A program made the position numbers and the translations under genes. The notes below the pieces were generated by a model, which saw only the letters and a list, made by a program, of their open reading frames with translations, did not search any database and was not told the DNA's origin. DNA of 64,000 nt from positions 1 through 64,000 of the forward strand of contig JAHDGJ010000003.1 in the NCBI GenBank assembly GCA_020627705.1, written 5' to 3'. The stretch comes from Saprospiraceae bacterium. Its GTDB lineage: Bacteria; Bacteroidota; Bacteroidia; Chitinophagales; Saprospiraceae. Positions 19,149-27,342 of this stretch are shown here, piece after piece. The stretch's first letter is position 1. Every line of letters starts with the position of its first letter.

Positions 19149-19508
19149 TTATTTAATAAAACGTAACAGTAATACTCCTATAACAGAGCCTATAATATTA
19201 GCGATAATATCACCAATTTCAAAATAGCGTCCAGTAAAAAGAGAAAATTGAAGTATTTCCATTAATGTTCCGAAAAGAAACGCAACCATTAAGGCTAGAA
19301 AACACCATTTTTTATTCAATTCTACTCTCAAAATAAAGCCCAACCAAGCACCTAAAATTCCATAAGCAACCAAGTGCAAAATTTTGTCCGCATTCATAAA
19401 ATCGAAAGGATTAATAAGACTTGCTTGGTTTCCGTTCATCAAAGATCCCACAGCAAGCAATATCATGTACGCGGCACAAAATGGTCTATATGACAGCCAT
19501 TTTTTCAA
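19149..19508 (-). CDS. VanZ family membrane protein
   Basis: A 119-residue protein with four membrane segments and the VanZ-like pattern DKILHLVAYGILGAWLGF, then GTLMEILQF and ydiGDIIANIIGSVIG. VanZ relatives are linked to cell-envelope stress, but the molecular role is unclear. The start is a TTG at 19508; no ATG gives a full first helix. It sits between gcvH and tonB, an order common in this phylum. Confidence 0.85.
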   Translation of the reverse strand: MKKWLSYRPFCAAYMILLAVGSLMNGNQASLINPFDFMNADKILHLVAYGILGAWLGFILRVELNKKWCFLALMVAFLFGTLMEILQFSLFTGRYFEIGDIIANIIGSVIGVLLLRFIK

Positions 19509-19560
19509 TATCCTTTGATATTAATTCTAAGATGAAATAATTTGAATTTTTGGTGTACGG

Positions 19561-19950
19561 CTATGAAATTAATTCGCCATACCCAGAGGCATCCATCAAC
19601 TCTTCCAATTGAGACATATCCTCAATTTCAATTTTAATTATCCAGTTGGCATAGGCATCTTCGTTGATCGCTCCAGGATTGTCTCCTTCAGACTCGTCCA
19701 ACTCGGCATTAAATTCTAAAACCTTTGCCGCAATGGGCATAAATAGTTCGGAGGTCGTCTTAACGGCTTCTGCAGTCCCAAAAACTCCATCCTTTTCAAC
19801 CGATTCTCCAATGGTATCGACTTCAATATAGACCAATTCTCCAAGTTCTGATTGGGCATGATCCGTAATTCCGACATACGCAATATTTCCCTCTTCTACC
19901 CTTACCCACTCGTGCTCTTTAGAATATTTTAAATTTTCAGGAATGTTCAT
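19561..19950 (-). CDS. gcvH: Glycine cleavage system H protein
   Basis: Lipoyl carrier that shuttles the aminomethyl group between the P, T and L proteins of glycine cleavage. The 129-residue protein has HEWVRVEEG, GITDHAQSELGELVYIE and the lipoyl-lysine site AVKTTSELFMP (Lys64). Length is standard. It follows citrate synthase by 16 bases in the same operon; the other gcv genes are not in this window. Confidence 0.96.
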   Translation of the reverse strand: MNIPENLKYSKEHEWVRVEEGNIAYVGITDHAQSELGELVYIEVDTIGESVEKDGVFGTAEAVKTTSELFMPIAAKVLEFNAELDESEGDNPGAINEDAYANWIIKIEIEDMSQLEELMDASGYGELIS

Positions 19951-19966
19951 TCTTACTAGTTGTTGG

Positions 19967-21277
19967 TTATGATAAATTAAGTTGATCCTTCAGTGATTCC
20001 CAAGTCATAGATTTTGGTCGCTCCAATGGCATTCCCAAAGCTCGGGACCAACAAAGCGAAGCACAAACTCCAAGTGCTCTACTTACTCCAAAAAGTACCG
20101 TATAAAAACTGTATTCATTGAAACCATAATGCATAAGGATAGCTCCTGAATGGGCATCAACATTAGGCCAAGGATTTTTAACCTTACCCAAACTATCTAG
20201 GATCGGAGGAACCACTTCAAACAATTGCCAAACAATGTTGGTGTATATACTGTCCTTTATGTATTCTTCTGCAAAAATCTTTTGAGCTGTAAATCTTGGA
20301 TCAGGCTTACGCAATACCGCATGACCATATCCTGGAATCACCTTTCTTGCATCCAAAGTCGCCTGAACATAGTCAGCAATCTGATCGTTTGTAGGCGTTT
20401 TGGTCCCGAGTTGCTCCGTCATTTCTACAATCCACTTTATCACCTCTTGATTGGCTAGACCATGTAAAGGTCCAGCTAAAGAAGTCATCGCACCAGCATA
20501 TGACAAATAAACATCAGCCAAGGTCGAATTTACCAAGTGACCTGTATGTGCTGAGGCATTTCCACCTTCGTGGTCCGCATGGATGGTCAAATACAACCTC
20601 ATGAGACTCTTAAAATCCTTGTCTTCTCCATAACCTAAGAGATGAGCAAAGTTTCCTGCCCAATCTAAAGAAAGGTCAGCTTCTTTTTGGTCATTATTTT
20701 TCCAAATTCTTCTATAGATATATGCAGCAACTACTGGCAATCTTGCCAATAAATTCATAGAGTCCTCGTATGTCGCATCCCAGTATTCGTTTTTGCCCAT
20801 GCCTTCGGCATAACGTGTTGCAAAAACACTGTCAGTTTGCATCGCAGTGATAGCCAAAATAAACTGCGTCATCGGGTGTGTAGAAGAGGGCAAGGAGGAC
20901 AACATATCAAACACGTGTTGCGGAACCTTACTTCTTTTTTCCCATTCATCTGAGAGCCACTGCACTTGTTCTTTAGTTGGGACCTCTCCCACAAGCATTA
21001 ACCAAAACAACCCTTCTGGCAAAGGTTCTTTGCAATCATCTCGATGAGGCAATATTTCTTTTAATTCAGGGATCGAATATCCTCTAAACCTGATGCCTTC
21101 CTCAGGATCCAGTTTTGAGGTTTCCCAAAGCAAACTTTTTACACCTCTCATTCCTCCAAGGGTTTGAGCTAAAGTCACTTCGTCTATTTTCGTAGATCCG
21201 TGTTCTTTTAGGGTGCTTTTTATTTCGGTTTTTAATTTGGAAGTTTTCTCTTGGAATAGCGCTTTTAATGGATCCAT
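19967..21277 (-). CDS. gltA: Citrate synthase, mitochondrial (eukaryote-like) type
   Basis: Condenses oxaloacetate and acetyl-CoA to citrate, the entry step of the TCA cycle. The 436-residue protein carries the catalytic triad His272 (GPLHGLANQE), His319 (VIPGYGHAVLR) and Asp374 (NVDAHSG). Long stretches such as GIRFRGYSIPE, EPLPEGLFWL, LYLTIHADHEGGN and KNPWPNVDAHSG are nearly those of animal mitochondrial enzymes. They differ from typical type II bacterial citrate synthases. The NADH-sensitive hexameric form is therefore unlikely. It heads the operon with gcvH, vanZ and tonB and has a TATTTTTG -7 box upstream. Confidence 0.95.
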   Translation of the reverse strand: MDPLKALFQEKTSKLKTEIKSTLKEHGSTKIDEVTLAQTLGGMRGVKSLLWETSKLDPEEGIRFRGYSIPELKEILPHRDDCKEPLPEGLFWLMLVGEVPTKEQVQWLSDEWEKRSKVPQHVFDMLSSLPSSTHPMTQFILAITAMQTDSVFATRYAEGMGKNEYWDATYEDSMNLLARLPVVAAYIYRRIWKNNDQKEADLSLDWAGNFAHLLGYGEDKDFKSLMRLYLTIHADHEGGNASAHTGHLVNSTLADVYLSYAGAMTSLAGPLHGLANQEVIKWIVEMTEQLGTKTPTNDQIADYVQATLDARKVIPGYGHAVLRKPDPRFTAQKIFAEEYIKDSIYTNIVWQLFEVVPPILDSLGKVKNPWPNVDAHSGAILMHYGFNEYSFYTVLFGVSRALGVCASLCWSRALGMPLERPKSMTWESLKDQLNLS

Positions 21278-21318
21278 TTAGTCGGTGAAAATTATAATAT
21301 GTTAGAGGATTTAAGTCT

Positions 21319-21326
21319 CAAAAATA
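21319..21326 (-). promoter_or_regulatory. Putative citrate synthase operon promoter -7 box
   Basis: TATTTTTG on the minus strand matches TAnnTTTG and lies 41 bases upstream of the citrate synthase ATG. Confidence 0.5.
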
Positions 21327-21430
21327 CAGTTTTGGCCCTTAATCTTTAAAGCTCCATTGCAATTCTTTAAGCTTTTCTTTTAAATCAAGTTTAATCTTGT
21401 ATTCAAACTAAGAGTTAACCCTATAACGCT

Positions 21431-21461
21431 TTTAGATTACAGTACGTTCACCGTAACTTTA
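21431..21461 (+). promoter_or_regulatory. Putative promoter of the DUF3109 gene, leaderless start
   Basis: TTTA (21431-21434), 19 bases, TAACTTTA (21454-21461), then four bases and the GTG start. The spacing is identical to that in front of tsaE. Confidence 0.5.
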
Positions 21462-21465
21462 TAAA

Positions 21466-22053
21466 GTGATAGTAATTGACGAAATATTAATTAGTGATGA
21501 GATTTTAGAACAAAAATTTCATTGCAACTTAGAAAGCTGTAAAGGATCCTGCTGCGTTGAGGGTGAATTTGGAGCCCCTTTGGAAGAAAAAGAGATAGCA
21601 ATACTAAATGACATTTATCCTAACATCAAACACTTGTTATCTAAAGAGGCAATCGATAAAATTGAAGCAGTTGGTGTAAGTCAAGAATTTAAAAAGGATA
21701 AATCTTTTCAAGGCACTGCTTTATTGGATGATGGCAAATGTGTTTTTGCGAACGAAGATGCCTTAGGAATAATGAGGTGTATGATAGAAAAAGCACATTT
21801 CGAAGGAATCATTCGTTTTAAAAAACCCATTTCTTGTCATTTATATCCAATACGCGTTTCAGAAAACGAAGAGATTGATCTATTTAGCGTCAATTACGAC
21901 GAATGGGACATTTGCGCAGCAGCGTGTTCTCTAGGTGAACAAAAAAAGCTTCCATTATATCAATTTGTAAAAGATGCGTTGATCCGAAAATTTGGCCAGA
22001 ATTTTTACGATAAATTGGATGGGTACTATCAGCAACATGGAGCACCGAAATAA
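21466..22053 (+). CDS. DUF3109 family cysteine-rich protein
   Basis: A 195-residue cytosolic protein with ten or so cysteines, including CNLESCKGSCC near residue 20, GIMRCMIEK, ISCHLYP and WDICAAACS. This pattern fits DUF3109, related in style to YkgJ-type putative metal (zinc or iron) chelating proteins. No function is established. The start is GTG at 21466, four bases after a promoter-like box, so the mRNA is probably leaderless. Its 3' end overlaps the convergent SH3-domain gene by 25 bases. Confidence 0.85.
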   Translation: MIVIDEILISDEILEQKFHCNLESCKGSCCVEGEFGAPLEEKEIAILNDIYPNIKHLLSKEAIDKIEAVGVSQEFKKDKSFQGTALLDDGKCVFANEDALGIMRCMIEKAHFEGIIRFKKPISCHLYPIRVSENEEIDLFSVNYDEWDICAAACSLGEQKKLPLYQFVKDALIRKFGQNFYDKLDGYYQQHGAPK

Positions 22054-23003
22054 ACTGCCTTTTTCTCAGCAATGGTACTTTCTGCATTTGTTCCGATCCA
22101 AAGTTCTATAGTATATTCTCCTGATGACAGGATATAATCACGGATTCCATCACCATTTATATCTCCAGACCAATAAATCATAGCGCCAAACTCACTTATT
22201 AACTGCTTGCGGCGATCCTGAACCAAGAAAACATTGCAATACTCCAAAGAGAAATATTCTTCTCCCTTCCTATTTTCTTTACGCGAAGCCTTTGAAGTCA
22301 CTTCTATAAAATTTTGAGTCCAAGTAGTTTCTAAGGTATCGTTGGGATTCTGTTTGACATATGCTGCTATTTTTCCTGTATTGATGCCTTGTGCTAGGGC
22401 CATTCGGTTTTGCTTATGTCCTATTATATAGCGCAAATCTTTATCCCTTTGAGCAACAATATGAAAATTCTGCATTTCATCTAAATCACAAAAAAATTCA
22501 AATTCGATGGGTTCAAATCTAAAACTGCTGTCGGCACTTTCGTACAATCCAAACCATTGATATTGTTGATAGGGATAAACATTTTGCGCACAATCTGAGC
22601 CAGGAATCAAAATCACCCATTCGTTATTGATCGAATCCCATTCTGGTGTTTGCTCTTGCTCAACATAATGCCAATGAGGAATCAAATATGCCGTATTTAC
22701 AAATCCAACATATTCTTGATATTGCACCTTAAGCCAGTATCCTTCCACTTTATATTTTCCAATCTCTGTGTTGATCTCCTCAAATTTTTCTAAGCCATAA
22801 GTGTCCTTATGGTGTAACTTGACAAGTTCCATTTGAGGAATTTTAGTAATTATTTGGGATCTTGTATTTGGCTTGGCTCTAAGATTTAATCCAGATTTCG
22901 CAATTACCCTAAATCCTTTATGATATGGCCTAAAAGACACTTCCTGACCTAAGCAATGGCTCAATATTCCCAAAAAAACGAAAGCAAACACGCTGATTCT
23001 CAT
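22029..23003 (-). CDS. Secreted SH3b-domain protein
   Basis: A 324-residue protein with a signal peptide (MRISVFAFVFLGILSHCLGQ) followed by a bacterial SH3 domain (SGLNLRAKPNTRSQIITKIP, then GYWLKVQYQEYVGFVN). A region of unknown fold follows. A C-terminal GDINGDGIRDYI segment looks like a calcium-binding FG-GAP/EF-hand-like loop. SH3b domains usually bind cell-wall peptides. ATG 23003 is preferred over an upstream in-frame start at 23075 because it gives the signal peptide. It overlaps the convergent DUF3109 gene. Confidence 0.78.
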   Translation of the reverse strand: MRISVFAFVFLGILSHCLGQEVSFRPYHKGFRVIAKSGLNLRAKPNTRSQIITKIPQMELVKLHHKDTYGLEKFEEINTEIGKYKVEGYWLKVQYQEYVGFVNTAYLIPHWHYVEQEQTPEWDSINNEWVILIPGSDCAQNVYPYQQYQWFGLYESADSSFRFEPIEFEFFCDLDEMQNFHIVAQRDKDLRYIIGHKQNRMALAQGINTGKIAAYVKQNPNDTLETTWTQNFIEVTSKASRKENRKGEEYFSLEYCNVFLVQDRRKQLISEFGAMIYWSGDINGDGIRDYILSSGEYTIELWIGTNAESTIAEKKAVYFGAPCC

Positions 23004-23143
23004 GATATAAATTTTATGACAGCAAGTTCGATTTATATTGCTTTTTACAACCCTCAGAATGAGTATTCGTAGCACAAAAGAGAATATTCGTTACAAAGAG
23101 TGCTCTTATTTGCTTTGTCTAAAATTGTTCCCTGGTAAAGTCG

Positions 23144-23174
23144 TTTGTAAAAACCACTAAATCAGCTACCTTTG
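23144..23174 (+). promoter_or_regulatory. Consensus promoter of ppiD
   Basis: TTTG (23144-23147), 19 bases, TACCTTTG (23167-23174). This is a perfect match to the Bacteroidota TTTG-N19-TAnnTTTG promoter, 44 bases upstream of the ATG. Confidence 0.75.
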
Positions 23175-23218
23175 CGACGCTTTTTTCAAAAGCATGTAAA
23201 GCAGAAATAAGATTTACT

Positions 23219-25339
23219 ATGGCATTAATTGGTACTATTAGAAATAACTTTTGGTTCGTCCTTATTGTGTTAGGACTAGCCTTGGTGGCCTTTTTATTTA
23301 TGGACATATTTGGTGGACCTGCCGGTGGTGGAGGTACATCTGGACCAACATTAGGTAAAGTAGCTGGAGAAGAAATTAGCTACAACGAATTTAGAGACGC
23401 TGAAGCCTCTTTATATCAGGGTTCAACCGCAAATACGAATGCAATCAAAAATAGTCTTTGGAACTTTTTCGTAGAAAGGGTTTTGGTAAACAAAGAATCC
23501 GAAGCTTTAGGTATTGACGTGAGCAAAGAAGAGCTTAGAGATTTGGAATTTGGAAATAATCCTCATCCAATGATTACAAATTATTTCCGAAATCCTCAAA
23601 CTGGTCAATTAGATCGTGCGCAACTTAATCAAGTTCGTGATGCTATTGACAATGGCGAGGTGGACAACCCTGATTTCGAAAGACGTTGGTTGGAAATGAG
23701 AAAGCAGATTCGAAAAGATCAAAAACAAACGAAACTAAATTCTATGGTTTCTAAGGCTATGTTTACTCCAGGTTGGATGATCAATGAAATTAGTGCGCAA
23801 AACGCATCAACGGCCTCGTTTGATTATGTAAAAGTTCCCTTTGATTACATTGCCGATACAGATGTTGAGGTGAAAGATTCTGATATTTCTTCTTTCCTTA
23901 ACAAAAACAAGGTGAAATATACTAACGAGAAAGAAACAAGAAGAGCTGAATACTTTGTTTTTAACGTTGTAGCCACAGCTGAGGACTCGATGGCAAATCG
24001 AAACCAAATGCTAGAATACATCAAAACGTTTCAAGAAGGTAAAGACGATTCTACCTTCGCCATCAACCACAATGGTTCTTATAGAAATTTCTACTCTGCA
24101 GCATCTGATATTCCAGAAAACGTTAGAGCTTCTGTTCAAAATCTAGAGATTGGTGAAGTGTACGGTCCTTACATAGATCAAGGACATTATAACGCGATCA
24201 AGCTTGTAGATAGAAAAGTAGTCCCAGATTCAGCCAAGGTAAGACATATTTTAAAGAACGCGAATCCATTGGATCCCACATCAATGGCTGCAGCAAGAGC
24301 ACAAATTGATAGCATTTATACTGAGATCAGAGCAGGAAGAGCAAAATTTGCTGATATGGCTGAGCAGTTTAGTGATGATCCTGGGAGTAAAAATAATGGC
24401 GGAGAATATGATTATGCCCCTCAAGGTGCATATGTTCCAGAGTTTAATGAAGTGTGTTTCTTTGCCAATGAAGGAGATTATAAAATTGTACAAACCCAAT
24501 TTGGAATTCATTTGATTAACGTTATTGATCAGAAGTTTAATAACAGAGATCCTAAGTATAAAACAGCCATCATTCGAGTTCCGATTATTCCTTCTCAAGA
24601 TACCCAAGATGCGATGTACTCAGAAGTAACAGATCTTGTTAGTGCAAGCAAAGACGGTGCATCTTTAAGAGAAGCAGCACAAGCTAAAGGTGTTGAAGGC
24701 GAATTATCCACCTACTTGGATGACAGCGCATACGTTATCGGTAACCTTGGTGACGACAAATCTTCTAAAGAGATTGTCAAATGGATGTTTGACAGCGACA
24801 CTGATGTTAACGAGATTTCTAAAGACATATATTCTTACAGCGATCCTTTACTTTATCACAACAACAAATATGTTGCAGTGATGCTAAACGACGTTTCTCC
24901 TAAAGGTTTAATGTCCGTTTCTGCAGCCAAGAATGATTTAGAATTTTTGGTTCGAAATGAACTCAAAGGTGAGAAGATAAAAGGTCAAATTTCTGGTAGT
25001 GACTTGGCAAGTATTGCACAGACTTTTGGTCAAGAAGTTTCGAGTGTTGCTTCTGTGAATTATAACTCTAACAACATACAAGGTTTGGGAAGTGAGCCCA
25101 AAGTTCTTGCTTATGTTATGAATGGTGATTTAAATAATGCGAGCGCTCCTATCGTTGGCAATTCTGGTGTTTTTGTTGTTAAACCAATAACAAGAAACGA
25201 AGGGGTTGCCTCAGGAAATGTTCCGTCTTTAAGAAGCACAACAAACAATGCAGATCGTGCTCGAGTTCAAACTGGGCTAATCAATGCTTTAAGAAAAAAC
25301 GCAGATATTTCTGACTCTAGAATTTCACTAGATTTCTAG
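23219..25339 (+). CDS. ppiD: PpiD/SurA-type membrane-anchored peptidyl-prolyl isomerase
   Basis: Inner-membrane-anchored periplasmic folding factor. The 706-residue protein has one N-terminal membrane helix (FWFVLIVLGLALVAFLFMDIF), a SurA-like N-domain and a parvulin domain around residues 340-440. The parvulin motifs are VRHILKNA, FADMAEQFSDDPGSKNNGGEYDY and VQTQFGIHLINV. A long C-terminal chaperone-like region follows. Length is typical of Bacteroidota homologues. It is monocistronic, with a perfect promoter and a strong terminator. Confidence 0.93.
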   Translation: MALIGTIRNNFWFVLIVLGLALVAFLFMDIFGGPAGGGGTSGPTLGKVAGEEISYNEFRDAEASLYQGSTANTNAIKNSLWNFFVERVLVNKESEALGIDVSKEELRDLEFGNNPHPMITNYFRNPQTGQLDRAQLNQVRDAIDNGEVDNPDFERRWLEMRKQIRKDQKQTKLNSMVSKAMFTPGWMINEISAQNASTASFDYVKVPFDYIADTDVEVKDSDISSFLNKNKVKYTNEKETRRAEYFVFNVVATAEDSMANRNQMLEYIKTFQEGKDDSTFAINHNGSYRNFYSAASDIPENVRASVQNLEIGEVYGPYIDQGHYNAIKLVDRKVVPDSAKVRHILKNANPLDPTSMAAARAQIDSIYTEIRAGRAKFADMAEQFSDDPGSKNNGGEYDYAPQGAYVPEFNEVCFFANEGDYKIVQTQFGIHLINVIDQKFNNRDPKYKTAIIRVPIIPSQDTQDAMYSEVTDLVSASKDGASLREAAQAKGVEGELSTYLDDSAYVIGNLGDDKSSKEIVKWMFDSDTDVNEISKDIYSYSDPLLYHNNKYVAVMLNDVSPKGLMSVSAAKNDLEFLVRNELKGEKIKGQISGSDLASIAQTFGQEVSSVASVNYNSNNIQGLGSEPKVLAYVMNGDLNNASAPIVGNSGVFVVKPITRNEGVASGNVPSLRSTTNNADRARVQTGLINALRKNADISDSRISLDF

Positions 25340-25368
25340 AAAAAGACTAGCATAATAAAACAAAACGC

Positions 25369-25403
25369 AAAAGGGCTTACAGTAAACTGTAAGCCCTTTT
25401 TTT
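25369..25403 (+). terminator. Rho-independent terminator of ppiD
   Basis: A 14-bp perfect stem (AAAAGGGCTTACAG with CTGTAAGCCCTTTT), TAAA loop and T-run, 29 bases after the ppiD stop. Confidence 0.92.
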
Positions 25404-25640
25404 GAAAACGTAGCTAGAATGATGATGAGCTTTACTCTTAAAACTCTCACAGAACATAGTTACTTCAATTCTGATGCTACAACCTAAATTTATCCTGGCC
25501 TCAATTCTCCTAAGTAAAATAAGTGACAATAAAATTTCATTTTGTAAGGTTCTTGTTTATAGAACGTAGGGTTTAGGTAATTTTCAAAAACAAGAACAAT
25601 TGATTCCTTATCCTATTCGTTAGTTTTGAGATAGATAATT
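25404..25640 (+). promoter_or_regulatory. Intergenic region with promoter of the MORN-porQ genes
   Basis: The gap between ppiD and the MORN-like lipoprotein gene spans about 300 bases including the terminator. The only signal I see is TTG (25600-25602), 18 bases, then TAGTTTTG (25621-25628), a good promoter match 12 bases before the ATG. Nothing coding is visible. Confidence 0.55.
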
Positions 25641-26243
25641 ATGAAAAACCTCACACCACTACTTCTTTTAGCTCTACTAGTTTCTTGTAACCCCTTAGAA
25701 GAGATTCAACTCAAAGACGACCATGGAAATGTATCTGAAATTTTTTCAAAAGATAAAGAAGGGAAAAAGCAAGGCTTGAAAACCACTTTTTTGGAAGGAG
25801 TCAAATATTGTGAAGAGTTCTATCAAGACGATGTACTCAGTGGTACCAGAAAAATATTTTACCCAAACGGCAACATAGAGGTAGAAGAGAGGTATGTAGA
25901 CGGCCTTTTGGATGGATTGGTCAAAAGTTATTATGAAGATGGGAAGCTGTTGCTTACAGCAGAGTATTCGAAAGGAACCATGTCAGGGATTGTAAAAAGT
26001 TACTATCAAGATGGCCAACTCAAAGAAGAAGTTACTTTTGTAAACAACGAAGAAAATGGGCCTTTTAAAGAATATCACTCCAATGGACAATTGTCCTGGG
26101 AGGGCACGTACATAAACGGAGAAAACGAAATAGGGCTAATTGTTCAATACGATGATAAAGGAGGATTACTTAAAAAAATGCAATGTGATACCTTTATGGG
26201 CTTTAGTAAATGTAAAACCATTTGGGAAGTAGGGAACGACTAA
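25641..26243 (+). CDS. MORN-repeat (YwqK-like) lipoprotein
   Basis: A 200-residue lipoprotein (lipobox LLVSC, Cys16). It has about five MORN-variant repeats of the form G-x-x-x-x-YYEDGKL (YPNGNIEVEERYVDGLLDG, YYEDGKLLLTAEYSKG, YYQDGQLKEEVTF, YHSNGQLSWEGTYINGE). Such proteins are often labelled YwqK-family antitoxin, but no toxin partner is present and I do not infer one. It lies seven bases upstream of porQ and is probably cotranscribed. Confidence 0.82.
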   Translation: MKNLTPLLLLALLVSCNPLEEIQLKDDHGNVSEIFSKDKEGKKQGLKTTFLEGVKYCEEFYQDDVLSGTRKIFYPNGNIEVEERYVDGLLDGLVKSYYEDGKLLLTAEYSKGTMSGIVKSYYQDGQLKEEVTFVNNEENGPFKEYHSNGQLSWEGTYINGENEIGLIVQYDDKGGLLKKMQCDTFMGFSKCKTIWEVGND

Positions 26244-26249
26244 GAATTT

Positions 26250-27299
26250 ATGAAACATAAACTATCTATTCTGATATTTCTTTTGCTGAGCCAATGTGCT
26301 TTTGGCCAATTGGGCGGTCAGCATTCTTTTGAGTTTCTCTCTCTGCCTTCTTCTGCACGTGTAACTGCTCTGGGTGGTTCTGTAATTGCCGTTAATGATG
26401 ATGATTTAAGTTTAGCGCTTCATAATCCAGCAGTTTTGGATTCGAGTTCACATAACTTCATCTCTTTTAATCACCATTTTCATTTGGCAGACATAAGCAA
26501 CGGATTTTTTAATTATGCCAGGAATCTTCCTTGGCTCGGCTTAACGGCACATGCCGGAGCACAGTATGTTAATTATGGAGAATTTGCTTTAACGGATGAA
26601 ATTGGTAACACTTCAGGCACCTTTGATGCCAAGGATTTGGCACTGGTTTTTGGAGTTGCCCGCCAGATGAATGAACGCATTCGACTAGGCCTAAATCTAA
26701 AATTGATCAACTCATCGTATGAAAGCTATAGTTCTACGGGCTTAGCTAGTGATTTGGGTTTGTATTACGAAAATCCAGAATCAAATTTTTCTGCAGGAAT
26801 TGTAGTACAACATGTAGGAATCCAGCTGTCTAGTTTTGTTGAAGAAAAAGAATCTTTGCCCTTAGATGTTCAGCTGGGTATATCTAAAAAACTAGAACAT
26901 TTGCCCTTTAGATTTTCTGTCATAGCTCATAACTTACAAACGTTTGGAATTCGTTATGACGACCCCAACATTGCCCCAGTGACCGATATCTTTGGAGAGG
27001 TTCAGAGTTCTAGCCGATTTGAAGAAGGGCTAGATAACTTTTTTAGACACTTTATTTTTAGTGGTGAATTTTTATTGGGCAAAAAAGAAAATTTACGGTT
27101 GAGATTTGGCTACAATCATCTTCGAAGAAAGGAGCTTAAAGTCTCTGAGTTTCAAAGCATAGGAGGATTTTCATTGGGCTTTGGACTAAAAGTATATAAG
27201 TTTAGAATTGACTATGGTGTGGGCTATTACCATTTGGGGGGCAATACCAATCATTTGAGTATTACAACCAATCTTCAAGAATTCAGAAAGAAAATCTGA
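26250..27299 (+). CDS. porQ: Type IX secretion system protein PorQ
   Basis: Outer-membrane beta-barrel of the FadL-like PorV/PorQ group, part of the T9SS cell-surface attachment machinery. The 349-residue protein has a signal peptide (ending CAFGQ) and the family opening LGGQHSFEFLSLPSSARVTALGGSVIAV followed by NPAVL. Alternating strands run to the end, with a C-terminal DYGVGYYHLGGNTNHLS. A T9SS cargo gene at 34 kb and a PorV/PorQ relative at 62 kb support an active system. Confidence 0.9.
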   Translation: MKHKLSILIFLLLSQCAFGQLGGQHSFEFLSLPSSARVTALGGSVIAVNDDDLSLALHNPAVLDSSSHNFISFNHHFHLADISNGFFNYARNLPWLGLTAHAGAQYVNYGEFALTDEIGNTSGTFDAKDLALVFGVARQMNERIRLGLNLKLINSSYESYSSTGLASDLGLYYENPESNFSAGIVVQHVGIQLSSFVEEKESLPLDVQLGISKKLEHLPFRFSVIAHNLQTFGIRYDDPNIAPVTDIFGEVQSSSRFEEGLDNFFRHFIFSGEFLLGKKENLRLRFGYNHLRRKELKVSEFQSIGGFSLGFGLKVYKFRIDYGVGYYHLGGNTNHLSITTNLQEFRKKI

Positions 27300-27342
27300 T
27301 TTAAACTGCCCTATCTTAGCATAACTAATCCTTTAGATTAAT

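Noticed and set aside
25641-26243. A toxin-antitoxin system, suggested by the usual YwqK label
   Set aside because: There is no adjacent toxin; the protein is a MORN-type lipoprotein next to porQ.
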